A stretch of 27,937 nt of DNA from a bacterium Ga0077546 (lineage in GTDB: Bacteria; Cyanobacteriota; Vampirovibrionia; Obscuribacterales; Obscuribacteraceae). Each line of letters begins with the position of its first letter. Position 1 is the first letter of the stretch. A program made the translations under genes and the position numbers. This document shows positions 16,069 through 24,687 of the stretch, one piece after another. The stretch is from positions 1 to 27,937 of the forward strand of contig LNEX01000308.1 of NCBI GenBank assembly GCA_001464165.1, given 5' to 3'. The notes beneath the pieces are model-generated. The model made no database searches, was not told the DNA's origin, and worked only from the letters and a program-made list of their open reading frames with translations.

Positions 16069-16710
16069 CTATTTGCTTTGGGGTAAGTCAGTAAGTGTCT
16101 TAGGGTTCGGAATCTTATCGAAGGACATAAGGCGCTGCTCTATCTCTGCTCCGTTTTCCTTCAGCCATTTGCTCATCTCTGGACCGGCTTTTTCGCCATA
16201 GACTCTGTGAGAATAGATAATGGCGTAGCCAGTGTCGTTGACGAGAACAAAGCGGGCAAATACAGCCTCTAAAAACTTTGGATCGCCCAATAGAGCTGCA
16301 ATGATGTGTTCAGCAGGTTTGGTTGCGGTTCTCTCTTTCGAGTCTGTTCTCAGAATTTTACCGTGCTCCTGGTATTTGACTACTACTAAGTTGGCCACTG
16401 CTGATAGTGCTTCGCCAGTTTTTACCCCAGGATAGAGATTTATGGTCACCATATCTTTCCAGGTATTTAAATTGGGCTGGTCTAAGGGAGTGAATTCATT
16501 TTGATTCTTTTGTGACCAGCGGTGCACATATTCTTTTTCAGCAAAGGGAAATTTTAAATTGCTTTCGGCTGCGCTGGCTGCTGCCATTGAAAGACCGGAG
16601 ACGAGGGAAAGAAGTGCGGTGGCAATAAAGATTGCCGCATAGCTCAAGGGTCTTTGCGCTGGTCTTTCATTTACTTGGCTTTGCTTAGCTGCGTTCATTC
16701 TGTTTTGCAT
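16069..16710 (-). CDS. Exported or membrane-anchored protein of unknown function
   Basis: The product has about 213 residues. A basic N-terminus is followed by a hydrophobic stretch (YAAIFIATALLSLVSGLSM) and AASAAES, which fits a signal peptide. The mature part begins LKFPFAEKEYVHRWSQKN and continues MVTINLYPGVKTGEALSAVA, a helical middle and FARFVLVNDTGYAIIYSHRV, ending in NPKTLTDLPQSK. No family is recognised. The frame is open from a TTG at 16755; the ATG at 16710 (behind AGAAGAGA) gives a more usual signal peptide and is preferred. ATG 16698 is also possible. It lies upstream of the giant gene on the same strand, separated by the phased-repeat region. Confidence 0.7.
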   Translation of the reverse strand: MQNRMNAAKQSQVNERPAQRPLSYAAIFIATALLSLVSGLSMAAASAAESNLKFPFAEKEYVHRWSQKNQNEFTPLDQPNLNTWKDMVTINLYPGVKTGEALSAVANLVVVKYQEHGKILRTDSKERTATKPAEHIIAALLGDPKFLEAVFARFVLVNDTGYAIIYSHRVYGEKAGPEMSKWLKENGAEIEQRLMSFDKIPNPKTLTDLPQSK

Positions 16711-16741
16711 TCTCTTCTGATGAGGTGACAGGCATCCATAG

Positions 16742-16852
16742 TCATTTATGGTCAACCTTGGGCAAGTTTAGCGCAGATTTTGCCTGGTAAAGTGCTTGGC
16801 CAACTGTTTGGCTCAGTCTTTGCCTCAGCAGAATCTGCCCTGCAATGTCCAT
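16742..16852 (-). CDS. Possible 36-residue small protein upstream of the exported protein
   Basis: From ATG 16852 the reverse strand encodes MDIAGQILLRQRLSQTVGQA, then LYQAKSALNLPKVDHK. This is an amphipathic helix with a plausible residue mix. Its stop overlaps the TTG extension of the next gene. No ribosome binding site is seen, so it may be chance. Apart from this the divergent gap 16756-16907 holds only imperfect TGGCTCAG/TGCCTCAG repeats. Confidence 0.25.
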   Translation of the reverse strand: MDIAGQILLRQRLSQTVGQALYQAKSALNLPKVDHK

Positions 16853-16907
16853 GCAACAATTGGTGAGTACCTTGGGGATGTCAAGCTTGCAACTTTGAGG
16901 TAGCTGA

Positions 16908-19900
16908 ATGGCTTTTGATGACCCTTCTGTGGCTGTGAAAAAGGAGTTTGTACCAGAAGAAAGCCCGGATAAAGGCAGGCTGTCTTCGGAGGCTTCAGAG
17001 GCTTTCAGAGCGCAAAGCAAGAGCAATGCTCGTGACCAGGCCCGGCCGTCAGATTTGAATGGCGTGACAATGGTTAGCCGCGATGACGGTACCTACCTGT
17101 TTGATAAGCAGGGACGTTTATTTGAGAGCGCATCGCGCGATGGTAAGGCAAATATTGCCTATCACTATGACGATCCTAAAAATCCTAATCGAATTACTAA
17201 AGAAGTACTTAATGGCAAAATTGAGACTCGTTATCTTGGGCCTGTCAGTGTAGATGGCAAGCCCCTGACTGTCGATGGCCACGAGGTAAATGGCTATTCA
17301 ATTTTTGAGAATGGTCAACTGAAAGGTAACTGGAGCGGCATTCGTTCTGTAGACAAAGATGGTACGCGAGTGATTGGTAGTGGATTTTCTAGCGCCAATG
17401 AAGTAGCCTACCAGCGCTGCGACGCCTCAGGGCAGAAACTAGTTGCCGGGACCAAGTCACTAATTGCCGAAGCTAAGCCACTTGTTGCTGACGCCAAGCC
17501 CCTTAATAATATGCAAGCGGATAAGAAGACTAGTCTATTTGATTTAGCCGCTAACCATATTGCTGCTCTTGAGTCAGGTGTAAAGCCGAAAGAGCCTATC
17601 AGGCAGGTCAACTTTGAGCCGCAAAGAGTGGGGCGGAACGAATCGGTTCTGCCTGCTTTGGTGCTGGAAGAGAAGCGTAAGCCTGAGAGACTGGTTGCAT
17701 TCCGCAAATCTGAGGAGGTGGAGAAATCTGATACCAATACTGTGACGAAGTCTAGCTCTACTGAGTCTGCTGTTAATTCGAGGGTTGCGGTACTGGAAGA
17801 CGGTACTTATACCCGTGATGCCAATAATCGAGTAATTGAGATGGTTTCACCTGATGGCAAGACTAAACATACCTTTAAGCGCGCGGACCCTAATTTTCCA
17901 GATCGTATTACTTCTGAGGTGATAAACGATCAAGAAGAATATCGCTTTATTGGCAATTGCAAGAGTGGTGGCAAGCCCGTCATTTTGGATGGTAAGGAGA
18001 ACAATAGCTATTCTATATATGATATGAAGGGCCAGCTCAAAGGTAACTGGTCTGGTATACGCCATGTCAGTCCTGAGGGAGTATTCTCTGTGGGAACCGG
18101 TTCGATTGCCAAGGCCGGTGAGAAAGGTTATGACGATTTTGGCGCCAGTGGAAACAAGCTAAGCGAGGCCGAGGCTGAGCGCCGCAATAGTGGTGGCATC
18201 TGGCCTGAGAGACGAGAGTGTGAGCATGCCGACGGTACTAAATATAGAGCCGATCTTCTGGGGAAAGATTTGCGTTCATTGACCGAACAACGAGAAGTGG
18301 GCGGCAAGTTAGACGAGCAAGTCTGGCGCAAGGGTGAGTCTGGCTATACCTGTGACAAGCTGCCGGGAGAAGTAAGAAAAAATCTTGAACTGCGGCAGGA
18401 TAAATCTCTTTCTTATGAAGATAAGGATGGCGTGCGTCACGTTAAGTATCAAGATGGTAGCAGTGATACGGTCAAAGATGGTAGCACTCAGCATTTTGAT
18501 GCTCTCGGTCAGCTGGCAAAAATAACAGGGGCTAATGGAGATTCGAGAAGCTTCTCGCGCAGTGGTGCGGAAGTGACTGCCTACACTGATACGAAAGCTG
18601 GTCAAGTAACGACCTGGCAACGCTCGGCAAGCGACAAAGATAGCTGGTCTTCTGCTGGCAAGAGCGAGACGAGAGTAGGGCTTAAGACCACAGCTGATGG
18701 GGCTATTGAGTATAAAAATGCCGATGGCAACCGCGTTCGGGAGAATGCTCAGTTTTCTAAAATCGAGTTCAATAGCGACAACAAACCCGTTAAGGTTACA
18801 CAAGATAGGAGTGAGAGAACTTTCGAGTGGTCCGGTGAGCAGCTTAAGTCGATTGTTGATAAAGTCAAAACCAAGAACGGTGATAGCATTAAGGCTTGGA
18901 CTTCTGCCGATGGTACGACTCTCACTCGCGAAGTAAATGGTCGTATACGCACTTGTGAACTAGCACAAGCTCCTAGTGAAGATGGCGATTATAGCTATAA
19001 GAATAGCGATGGTAAGTCGCGGCTTGCCAAAGTGACAAACTTAGAAAAACAGGCGGATGGAGCGCTTGGCGGATCTGAGAACGTCGTGGAGGCTCGTGAA
19101 GACTTTATGGATGCGGTTAAGGCAAGCGGTCTTAACGAGCAACGGGCCGAGAAGTATCTCAAAGCGATTGACGGCAATGTCAGACGCTATGATCTTAAAC
19201 CTGAGCAAATAGCTACAACATTAGACAATCTAAGGGAGCTTTTGGCTTCTCCTGAGAAGAGTCCATACTTTAGTGCAGCTGAGCGTAAGACTCTAGCTGA
19301 GACAGCTTTGCACAATATTGCCAATAACATGGAGATTGACCAGGGCAGTCATCCGACCTGCAATGTCACCACAGTGGAGGTGTATACAGCTGCTCGTCAT
19401 CCAGATCAGTACGCTAGATTGGTGAAGGAGGTAGGGCTTACCGGTAAGTGGACAACCAGTGAGGGGCGCGTCGCCACTATTCCAATTGAGGCTGTTCGGC
19501 CGGGAGAAGATGAGACCAAATACAATCTTGATAAACCTAATTCAAAGCTAAGAAATTTGGCAAGTCAGGTTGTAGAGATGACTTTGATTAATGCCATGTA
19601 TGAGCATGGCTATAAGAACGAGATGGAGTTTGTGAAAAAGCCCGACGGCAGCTTGGTAACTGAAAATGGTAAAGCTATTGAGAAATTGAAGGAAGACAAA
19701 ACTGGTATGCGCTATGTGCTCGATAAGCCAGAGCAAAAGAGCGAAACAAAAATTGGTGCTAATGGTCAGCGAGAGTCTATATCCTGGCAGACCAGTGAAG
19801 ACAAGTTTAGAGATGCTAGTGGGAAGCTCCACTCGGCTGAGTCTGGTGGTCCAGGTTTCACCACCTTTGATAATGTGCAAGCGGGCAAATTGGTATTTGG

Positions 19901-20222
19901 CTACAACATGCCATACTTCGAAGGCCCCGCTACACCCGAAGGTGGAAGGCCAGAGTATGATATGGCTACCGAAGAGCGGCTACTTAAGATTAAGGCTGAG
20001 AATAAATTCCCTCACGGGATAGCCACCATGGGTGGTATTCACGTTCAAACTATTCATGATGTCACTCGTGGTAAAGATGGCAAGCTTTACATATTGCTCG
20101 ATAATCAGCACGGTGAGAGCACCGATGGCTGGACAACTATTGATGAAATTGCCAAAACTCAGGTGAAGTCAGGCTATGAAATTGAGCCCAAGATTAGAAG
20201 GTGGGATAGGCCGGACAAATAA
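16908..20222 (+). CDS. YD-like repeat protein with C-terminal papain/C39-like cysteine-peptidase domain (effector 1)
   Basis: The protein has 1104 residues, starts with ATG behind GAGG, and has no signal peptide. Residues 60-160 and 298-398 are two copies of one module (DGTYLFDKQGRLFE ... LKGNWSGIR, and DGTYTRDANNRVIE ... LKGNWSGIR). Short beta repeats of YD/RHS style follow to about 720 (HFDALGQLAKITGANGDSR and similar). A helical linker then leads into the C-terminal domain at about 800-1104. That domain has an oxyanion Gln and Cys818 in DQGSHPTCNVTT, His1045 in GGIHVQTIHDV and Asn1066 in LLDNQHGES, the order and spacing of papain/C39-like peptidases. I infer a cysteine protease or related acyl-transfer activity. 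It shares this domain with the facing gene at 21429-24629. Canonical RHS core motifs are absent. The 121-aa gene follows 44 bp later. Confidence 0.8.
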   Translation: MAFDDPSVAVKKEFVPEESPDKGRLSSEASEAFRAQSKSNARDQARPSDLNGVTMVSRDDGTYLFDKQGRLFESASRDGKANIAYHYDDPKNPNRITKEVLNGKIETRYLGPVSVDGKPLTVDGHEVNGYSIFENGQLKGNWSGIRSVDKDGTRVIGSGFSSANEVAYQRCDASGQKLVAGTKSLIAEAKPLVADAKPLNNMQADKKTSLFDLAANHIAALESGVKPKEPIRQVNFEPQRVGRNESVLPALVLEEKRKPERLVAFRKSEEVEKSDTNTVTKSSSTESAVNSRVAVLEDGTYTRDANNRVIEMVSPDGKTKHTFKRADPNFPDRITSEVINDQEEYRFIGNCKSGGKPVILDGKENNSYSIYDMKGQLKGNWSGIRHVSPEGVFSVGTGSIAKAGEKGYDDFGASGNKLSEAEAERRNSGGIWPERRECEHADGTKYRADLLGKDLRSLTEQREVGGKLDEQVWRKGESGYTCDKLPGEVRKNLELRQDKSLSYEDKDGVRHVKYQDGSSDTVKDGSTQHFDALGQLAKITGANGDSRSFSRSGAEVTAYTDTKAGQVTTWQRSASDKDSWSSAGKSETRVGLKTTADGAIEYKNADGNRVRENAQFSKIEFNSDNKPVKVTQDRSERTFEWSGEQLKSIVDKVKTKNGDSIKAWTSADGTTLTREVNGRIRTCELAQAPSEDGDYSYKNSDGKSRLAKVTNLEKQADGALGGSENVVEAREDFMDAVKASGLNEQRAEKYLKAIDGNVRRYDLKPEQIATTLDNLRELLASPEKSPYFSAAERKTLAETALHNIANNMEIDQGSHPTCNVTTVEVYTAARHPDQYARLVKEVGLTGKWTTSEGRVATIPIEAVRPGEDETKYNLDKPNSKLRNLASQVVEMTLINAMYEHGYKNEMEFVKKPDGSLVTENGKAIEKLKEDKTGMRYVLDKPEQKSETKIGANGQRESISWQTSEDKFRDASGKLHSAESGGPGFTTFDNVQAGKLVFGYNMPYFEGPATPEGGRPEYDMATEERLLKIKAENKFPHGIATMGGIHVQTIHDVTRGKDGKLYILLDNQHGESTDGWTTIDEIAKTQVKSGYEIEPKIRRWDRPDK

Positions 20223-20266
20223 ATTTAGATTGGTATCTTCAGTTTCAAGGCAAAGGAGCCTCAAGT

Positions 20267-20632
20267 ATGACATCCAAGTTATGTAGCCTTATGCTCTGGG
20301 ATGGCCGCGCTAAATTTCCCAGTCAAAAAGAAATGGAAGCTGGAGCTGGTCTGCCTCCCGATAGTGTTGTTGAGCTTCCTCTCAAACGAGAATTTATGAG
20401 AAAGTTTGCTTCGCAGAAGGGCGAGACCTTAGCAGGCGAGGTGGTTCTTTCGCTTAATCAGGATGTGCCTCTTGCTGATTCAGTTGCTGAGGCAGTGTCG
20501 GCATTACTATTTTACAATTGCCAAATAGTCTACTGCGCTGACTTCGATCGCATTGATGCCATAGGCTTGGTGGATCAGCTCAAGGCTGCTCTTGCTTCGA
20601 AAAACGTCAAGCTGATGCGGATTTCACACTAG
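20267..20632 (+). CDS. Small protein following effector 1; immunity or accessory candidate
   Basis: The protein has 121 residues, starting with ATG behind a strong AAAGGAG site, 44 bp after the end of effector 1 and so probably on the same message. It has no signal peptide and no membrane helix. It contains GETLAGEVVLSLNQDVPLA, a helix VAEAVSALLFYNCQIVYCA, then DFDRIDAIGLVDQLKAALAS and NVKLMRISH. The alpha/beta alternation vaguely recalls a STAS-like fold, but I do not recognise a family. Position and size are what an immunity or chaperone protein of the upstream protein would have; this is inference. It converges on the gene at 20658-21398, with 25 bp between. Confidence 0.75.
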   Translation: MTSKLCSLMLWDGRAKFPSQKEMEAGAGLPPDSVVELPLKREFMRKFASQKGETLAGEVVLSLNQDVPLADSVAEAVSALLFYNCQIVYCADFDRIDAIGLVDQLKAALASKNVKLMRISH

Positions 20633-20657
20633 GCTATTGTTCTATCTACATTAGACA

Positions 20658-21398
20658 CTAGCTTGGTGCTATTGAATCTTTGTGCCATTTGATTGAGTTG
20701 ATGCAATCTACTGCTTCTTTCAGGTTGGTTTTGTAGGCCTGTTCCGGAGCCGTGAAGTAGACCTGTTCAACGTAGCGACCGCTACCGTCTGAATTGATAA
20801 ATACCCCGTATGAGCGGCGACCGAGAGGTTGTGATTGATTGTCTTTGTAGGCCGATTCTACAGCCAGAACTGTGCGACCGTGAATTTTTCTAGTTTCGGC
20901 GTGCAAGACTTCAAAGGCATCAGTGTTCGCATATACTCCATTGCTGATCAGGTGCTGAAGACTTTTCAGCTCTTCTCTATTTAGTTGATGGGGCTCTCGA
21001 CTGAGAACGTGTTTGAAGGCGGTAGCTGTTTCGGGATCTTCTTTGGCGCCGCCAAAGGCTCGGTTCCAGTAACACATTTTTGTTGTTGGATCACCCATGG
21101 GATTGTACTCAGTCATCATTGGTGCTCCAATCATGGCTTTATTATTGCTCATGTCAGGCATTGCTTGTTGCCAGTGCTTTGGCATTTCTAAACGCTTTAT
21201 GGAGCCTTCTTCAGTAACTTTATGCTTGTCTCTCATTGCTGCTCCGCGATCTTTTTCGAATATTCTATTGAATAAACTACGATGCTCTTCGGTTTGAGAT
21301 GAAGGTTGCGACTCATGCCGCTCGTGATGACCGAACACGATGGTAGCAGGTTTGTCGCTTTTGATTGTTGCTTGGTGTGGGGTATCCATCGGCATCAT
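20658..21398 (-). CDS. Protein following effector 2; immunity or accessory candidate
   Basis: The protein has 246 residues. Three closely spaced ATGs (21398, 21395, 21389) follow AAGGAGAG, so the exact start is open, but the ribosome binding site is strong. The first 70 residues are polar and probably disordered. The body has KMCYWNRAFGG, a helix with NREELKSLQHLISNG, then strands: VLHAETRKIHGRTVLAVESA, RRSYGVFINSDGSGRYVEQV and YFTAPEQAYKTNL, closing with a helix EAVDCINSIKW. The strand-strand-helix end looks like a small alpha/beta binding domain. No family is recognised. It begins 30 bp after the stop of effector 2 on the same strand and is therefore probably cotranscribed. It is not similar by eye to the 121-aa gene. 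Confidence 0.75.
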   Translation of the reverse strand: MMPMDTPHQATIKSDKPATIVFGHHERHESQPSSQTEEHRSLFNRIFEKDRGAAMRDKHKVTEEGSIKRLEMPKHWQQAMPDMSNNKAMIGAPMMTEYNPMGDPTTKMCYWNRAFGGAKEDPETATAFKHVLSREPHQLNREELKSLQHLISNGVYANTDAFEVLHAETRKIHGRTVLAVESAYKDNQSQPLGRRSYGVFINSDGSGRYVEQVYFTAPEQAYKTNLKEAVDCINSIKWHKDSIAPS

Positions 21399-21428
21399 CT
21401 CTCTCCTTGAAACTCTATTAAATGGAAG

Positions 21429-24400
21429 TTAGCGTCTTTGTACTATTCTTGGGCCTCTAGGTGTCTCTGCCGGTCCCTGTAGGCCTTGGCGGCTGTAGAG
21501 TTGCGGTAGGGTTTGCCAGCCGACATCTCCGCCGTTTTGATCGTCTAGATATACTTGAGTCTGGCCATTGACTTCTCGCACATCGTGAATTGTTTGCACA
21601 TGCTGCTCGGACAGCTGACGGTTACGGTCATAGCCATAGAGAGTTGGTATTCCTATGGGGAAATTTCCCTCTCGTTTGTAGGCCCAGAGTTGTTCTGCAC
21701 TTGGTGCCACATTGTGAGCAATGTAAGGCATATCACCGCCCCATAACTCTTTTACTGCTTTTTGAATTTCAGGGCCGCCCATAATTGGGTTTACGCCATT
21801 GCCGTTACTATCTCTGCCGATATAGCGGTAACCCCAGGTTGCCGGGCCGCGTGGTGCAAATTGAGTGAAGGCATTGATTCCTGCGTTCTCTAAAATGTGG
21901 CTGGCCCAGTTGCGCTGATTTCCTTTGTAGTCTCGTTCTGGATCAAACACTTTTTCATCTGGTGATGCGGTGTAGGCCTCGCGGTCTAGAACAACTTCCT
22001 TGCCTGTGGTAGTAGCGTATTTCTCAGGGTGCCTGCAGGCCGCAAAGATCTCGCCTGTGGTGATATTGCAGGTTGGATTCTGGCCCTGATTAATACGTTT
22101 AGGTGCACTAATATTGTGCAGAGCTTCTTCGCACAATTGGGCTCTTTCTTTGGCGTTGAAATATTCTTTGCCGCTGTCCTTGCCCAATTTCCCTTTGAGT
22201 AGCTCAGAAAGATTGTCGTAGGTTTTGGCAATTTGTTCATCGCTTGGGCCTTTAATTCCTTCTGCTGCTGCCTCTTTTGCGCGTTTCTCAAATTTATCCA
22301 TGCTGGCAGTCAGTCGATCTAATTTGATTCCGCTAGCATTAGCTAATTCTTGCAGTTGCTCTCGAGCTTCTTCGATATTGTCTGAGCGATCACTTGGCTT
22401 GAGTAATTCTGCCGCACGAGCAATTCTTTCTTTGTTGCTATCTGCTTTGGTCTCGCTATTGTTTTCAGTTGATGCGGGTGGTTTTGATTTGAAGTGAACA
22501 TTGCCAGAGCCGTCATTGGCGACGTCGTAACGCGCAGTGACTTTGCCTCCTTCAGTTTGGCTTTCAAACTTGTTTGTGCCATCTATCCCTTCAGATACTT
22601 TGCGCCAGACTTGAGTTTTTTCTCCGCTTGGGGTTGGTTTGTTATCGGTGATTTTCTCAAGTTTATTCTTGCTGTCGTACTCGAAGGTGCGAGTGGCGCC
22701 ATTGGGCATTGTGAGCTTGCCCGGTTGCAGGTCTTGGCGCAGCTCGATTCGCGCTAGATTGATGTCTTCGACGATTGTCTTGCCTTGCTTTTGGTAAGTA
22801 AGGAAGCCTTCTGACGAAACTGTTGAGAACTCTCGACCATCTGGATTGCTTGCCTGCCAGGTCTTTTCTCCGCCAGCCTTTGTCGTTTCTTTGACCTGAC
22901 TAAGAACGCTGCTATTGCTTGTATCACCGTGATTTTCGCTACCTTTTAATTTGTAAGTGTAGCTGCGATAATTGTCTTCATCCAGGCCTACCCGAGTGAC
23001 TTTGCCAGAATTGTCACTCTCGACAAAAGAGCCGTCTGTTCTATCTACACGCAGGCTGTCATCAGTTCTCAGTTTTGCCATGTCGCCGTTGGCTCTGATG
23101 AAGGAGACGCCAGTTTCGCTAATGGTAAGTTTGTTTACTGGATTGACTTCAGATTGAAGGTTGCTTGAGAAGCTATTGTCAGTGTTTCGACTAAATATGG
23201 TGGTTGTGTTCTGGGCTTTGATTTCTGCTCTTACCAAGCCTTTCTCGTCATATTCGGCAGTCAGTTCACGTCCGCTCTTGCTCTTAGATGTAAGCAGTTC
23301 GCCTTTGTCAGAGAATACATTGAGAGTTCCGTCAGCAGTTCTTGATTCTTTCTGTCTTCTGCCGTCTGCGTAGTATGAGTCCCAGATATTTTTTTCGGCT
23401 GCACTGTCAGTGGCTCTAATACTATAAGTACCGTCGTCTTGAATTCTAATTTTACCTTGCCAAACAGAGCGTTGACCGGCGGTGCTCAGTGCGTAGCCCG
23501 ACTTATCTTGAGTTTGCTGAAAAGTAAAGGTTTGTCCTTTCTCCTTGTCTGTGATTGTTGCTGTTTGCGGTTCTAGGTCCCGCTCCGAGTAAGTGAATGT
23601 ACGATGCTTTTGGCCATCAGCGTTTTCAATTGATGTGACACGACCCTCCCTATCAAACTGATATTTACCTTTGCCTTGCCCTTCTTCGATTTCTCCACCG
23701 TTTGAGCGCATGATATGTTTGATACCATCAGAGGTGTTAAATGAAAGGTTCCCATTTTTGCTCAATTCAAGATTAGTTACTGAGCGTGCTTGAGCTTCGT
23801 TGCTTTGCCAGATAACATCTTCGCCAGCTTTGGGCTGTGAAGATTGGCGAGTGAATTTGGTTGTGGTGCCATCTTTAGTTTGGGAAATACTAGTAAGTTC
23901 ACCGGCTTCGTAGTTAGCAGTGAGTACACTACCGTCTGGCCTTGTGACTCTCTCGACTTGCCCCTCTCTGTTGGATCTGATTTGGCCGCCAATGACATTG
24001 ACGTGCTCAGTTATTGTCCTACCATCGAGCCCTTGAAGCTGGACTTCGCCCTTGTCTAAGTAGCGACTGAATTCACCTTCTCTGCTTATGCTGAAGCTTG
24101 GTACTGCTAGATTTTTATTATCATCACCGAGTAGACGCCATGCGCCGTTCTCTTTTGTATAGCTCCAATTGCCATCTTTTGTACTGGTAGTAAGTTTATT
24201 GATTTCACCGTTGGCATCGCGACCAAACTCTCTTGTCTTTCCTTCTTCTGGATAGGTGACTTTGCATACTCTTCCTTGGGCGTCAGTAGTCACATTTGAT
24301 GGTAGTTTGCTCTGCGCTACTTCTCGTGTTGACTCCAAAGTTTTATCTTTTGGGTGTTCTTTTGAATTTGTTTCGGATTTGTCTTGTGAATCGAAGAGAG

Positions 24401-24629
24401 CAAGGCTAGTAATATTCGTTTCACCGCTTTTTTTGAAGATATTATTTTCTTGAAGCGCGCGAAATTCAGAAAGGTTAGATAAGGCTGAGCTTGACTCGGC
24501 ACTCAATTTGGCGCCACTGTTTTTCTTTGACGAGTCTGATTGCAGCTCAAGGTCTTGAGCTGCATGCAATTCAGGCTGCTGAAATGTTGGCGAATGGATA
24601 TTCGCTGCTTCTGCTTCTATTCTGGGCAT
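21429..24629 (-). CDS. YD-like repeat protein with C-terminal papain/C39-like cysteine-peptidase domain (effector 2)
   Basis: The protein has 1066 residues, starts with ATG behind AGGA, and has no signal peptide. The first 110 residues are polar and low in complexity. Then come many short beta repeats to about 720 (GRVCKVTYPEEGKTREFG, SREGEFSRYLDKGEVQLQ, DREGRVTSIENADGQKHR and others), in the style of YD-repeat proteins but without RHS core motifs. A charged helical linker (about 740-845) ends in AQLCEEALHNI, close to LAETALHNI in effector 1. The C-terminal domain has Cys854 in INQGQNPTCNITT, His1010 in EQHVQTIHDV and Asp1030 in VYLDDQNGGDVGW. It is longer between Cys and His than a minimal C39 domain. 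It lies 58 bp downstream of the sensor kinase gene and is followed by the 246-aa gene. Confidence 0.8.
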   Translation of the reverse strand: MPRIEAEAANIHSPTFQQPELHAAQDLELQSDSSKKNSGAKLSAESSSALSNLSEFRALQENNIFKKSGETNITSLALFDSQDKSETNSKEHPKDKTLESTREVAQSKLPSNVTTDAQGRVCKVTYPEEGKTREFGRDANGEINKLTTSTKDGNWSYTKENGAWRLLGDDNKNLAVPSFSISREGEFSRYLDKGEVQLQGLDGRTITEHVNVIGGQIRSNREGQVERVTRPDGSVLTANYEAGELTSISQTKDGTTTKFTRQSSQPKAGEDVIWQSNEAQARSVTNLELSKNGNLSFNTSDGIKHIMRSNGGEIEEGQGKGKYQFDREGRVTSIENADGQKHRTFTYSERDLEPQTATITDKEKGQTFTFQQTQDKSGYALSTAGQRSVWQGKIRIQDDGTYSIRATDSAAEKNIWDSYYADGRRQKESRTADGTLNVFSDKGELLTSKSKSGRELTAEYDEKGLVRAEIKAQNTTTIFSRNTDNSFSSNLQSEVNPVNKLTISETGVSFIRANGDMAKLRTDDSLRVDRTDGSFVESDNSGKVTRVGLDEDNYRSYTYKLKGSENHGDTSNSSVLSQVKETTKAGGEKTWQASNPDGREFSTVSSEGFLTYQKQGKTIVEDINLARIELRQDLQPGKLTMPNGATRTFEYDSKNKLEKITDNKPTPSGEKTQVWRKVSEGIDGTNKFESQTEGGKVTARYDVANDGSGNVHFKSKPPASTENNSETKADSNKERIARAAELLKPSDRSDNIEEAREQLQELANASGIKLDRLTASMDKFEKRAKEAAAEGIKGPSDEQIAKTYDNLSELLKGKLGKDSGKEYFNAKERAQLCEEALHNISAPKRINQGQNPTCNITTGEIFAACRHPEKYATTTGKEVVLDREAYTASPDEKVFDPERDYKGNQRNWASHILENAGINAFTQFAPRGPATWGYRYIGRDSNGNGVNPIMGGPEIQKAVKELWGGDMPYIAHNVAPSAEQLWAYKREGNFPIGIPTLYGYDRNRQLSEQHVQTIHDVREVNGQTQVYLDDQNGGDVGWQTLPQLYSRQGLQGPAETPRGPRIVQRR

Positions 24630-24635
24630 AGTAAT

Positions 24636-24668
24636 TCCTAATCTGGTGGCCTTGAACGAATATTAGGA
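24636..24668 (-). promoter_or_regulatory. Inverted repeat overlapping the ribosome binding site of effector 2
   Basis: TCCTAAT (24636-24642) and ATTAGGA (24662-24668) are perfect 7-bp inverted arms with a 19-nt spacer. On the message the 3' arm is ATTAGGA, which contains the Shine-Dalgarno AGGA 7 nt before the ATG. A hairpin would hide the ribosome binding site, or the repeat may be an operator. Confidence 0.45.
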
Positions 24669-24687
24669 TGATAATTTTAAATTGTGA

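Noticed and set aside
16853..17026. Upstream extension of the small reverse-strand frame ending at 16742
   Set aside because: It overlaps the start of effector 1 and is Ser-rich noise; only the last 36 codons look protein-like.
16908..24629. Canonical RHS toxins
   Set aside because: The repeats are YD-like, but the RHS core signature PxxxxDPxG and the shell domains are not seen, so the RHS name is not used.
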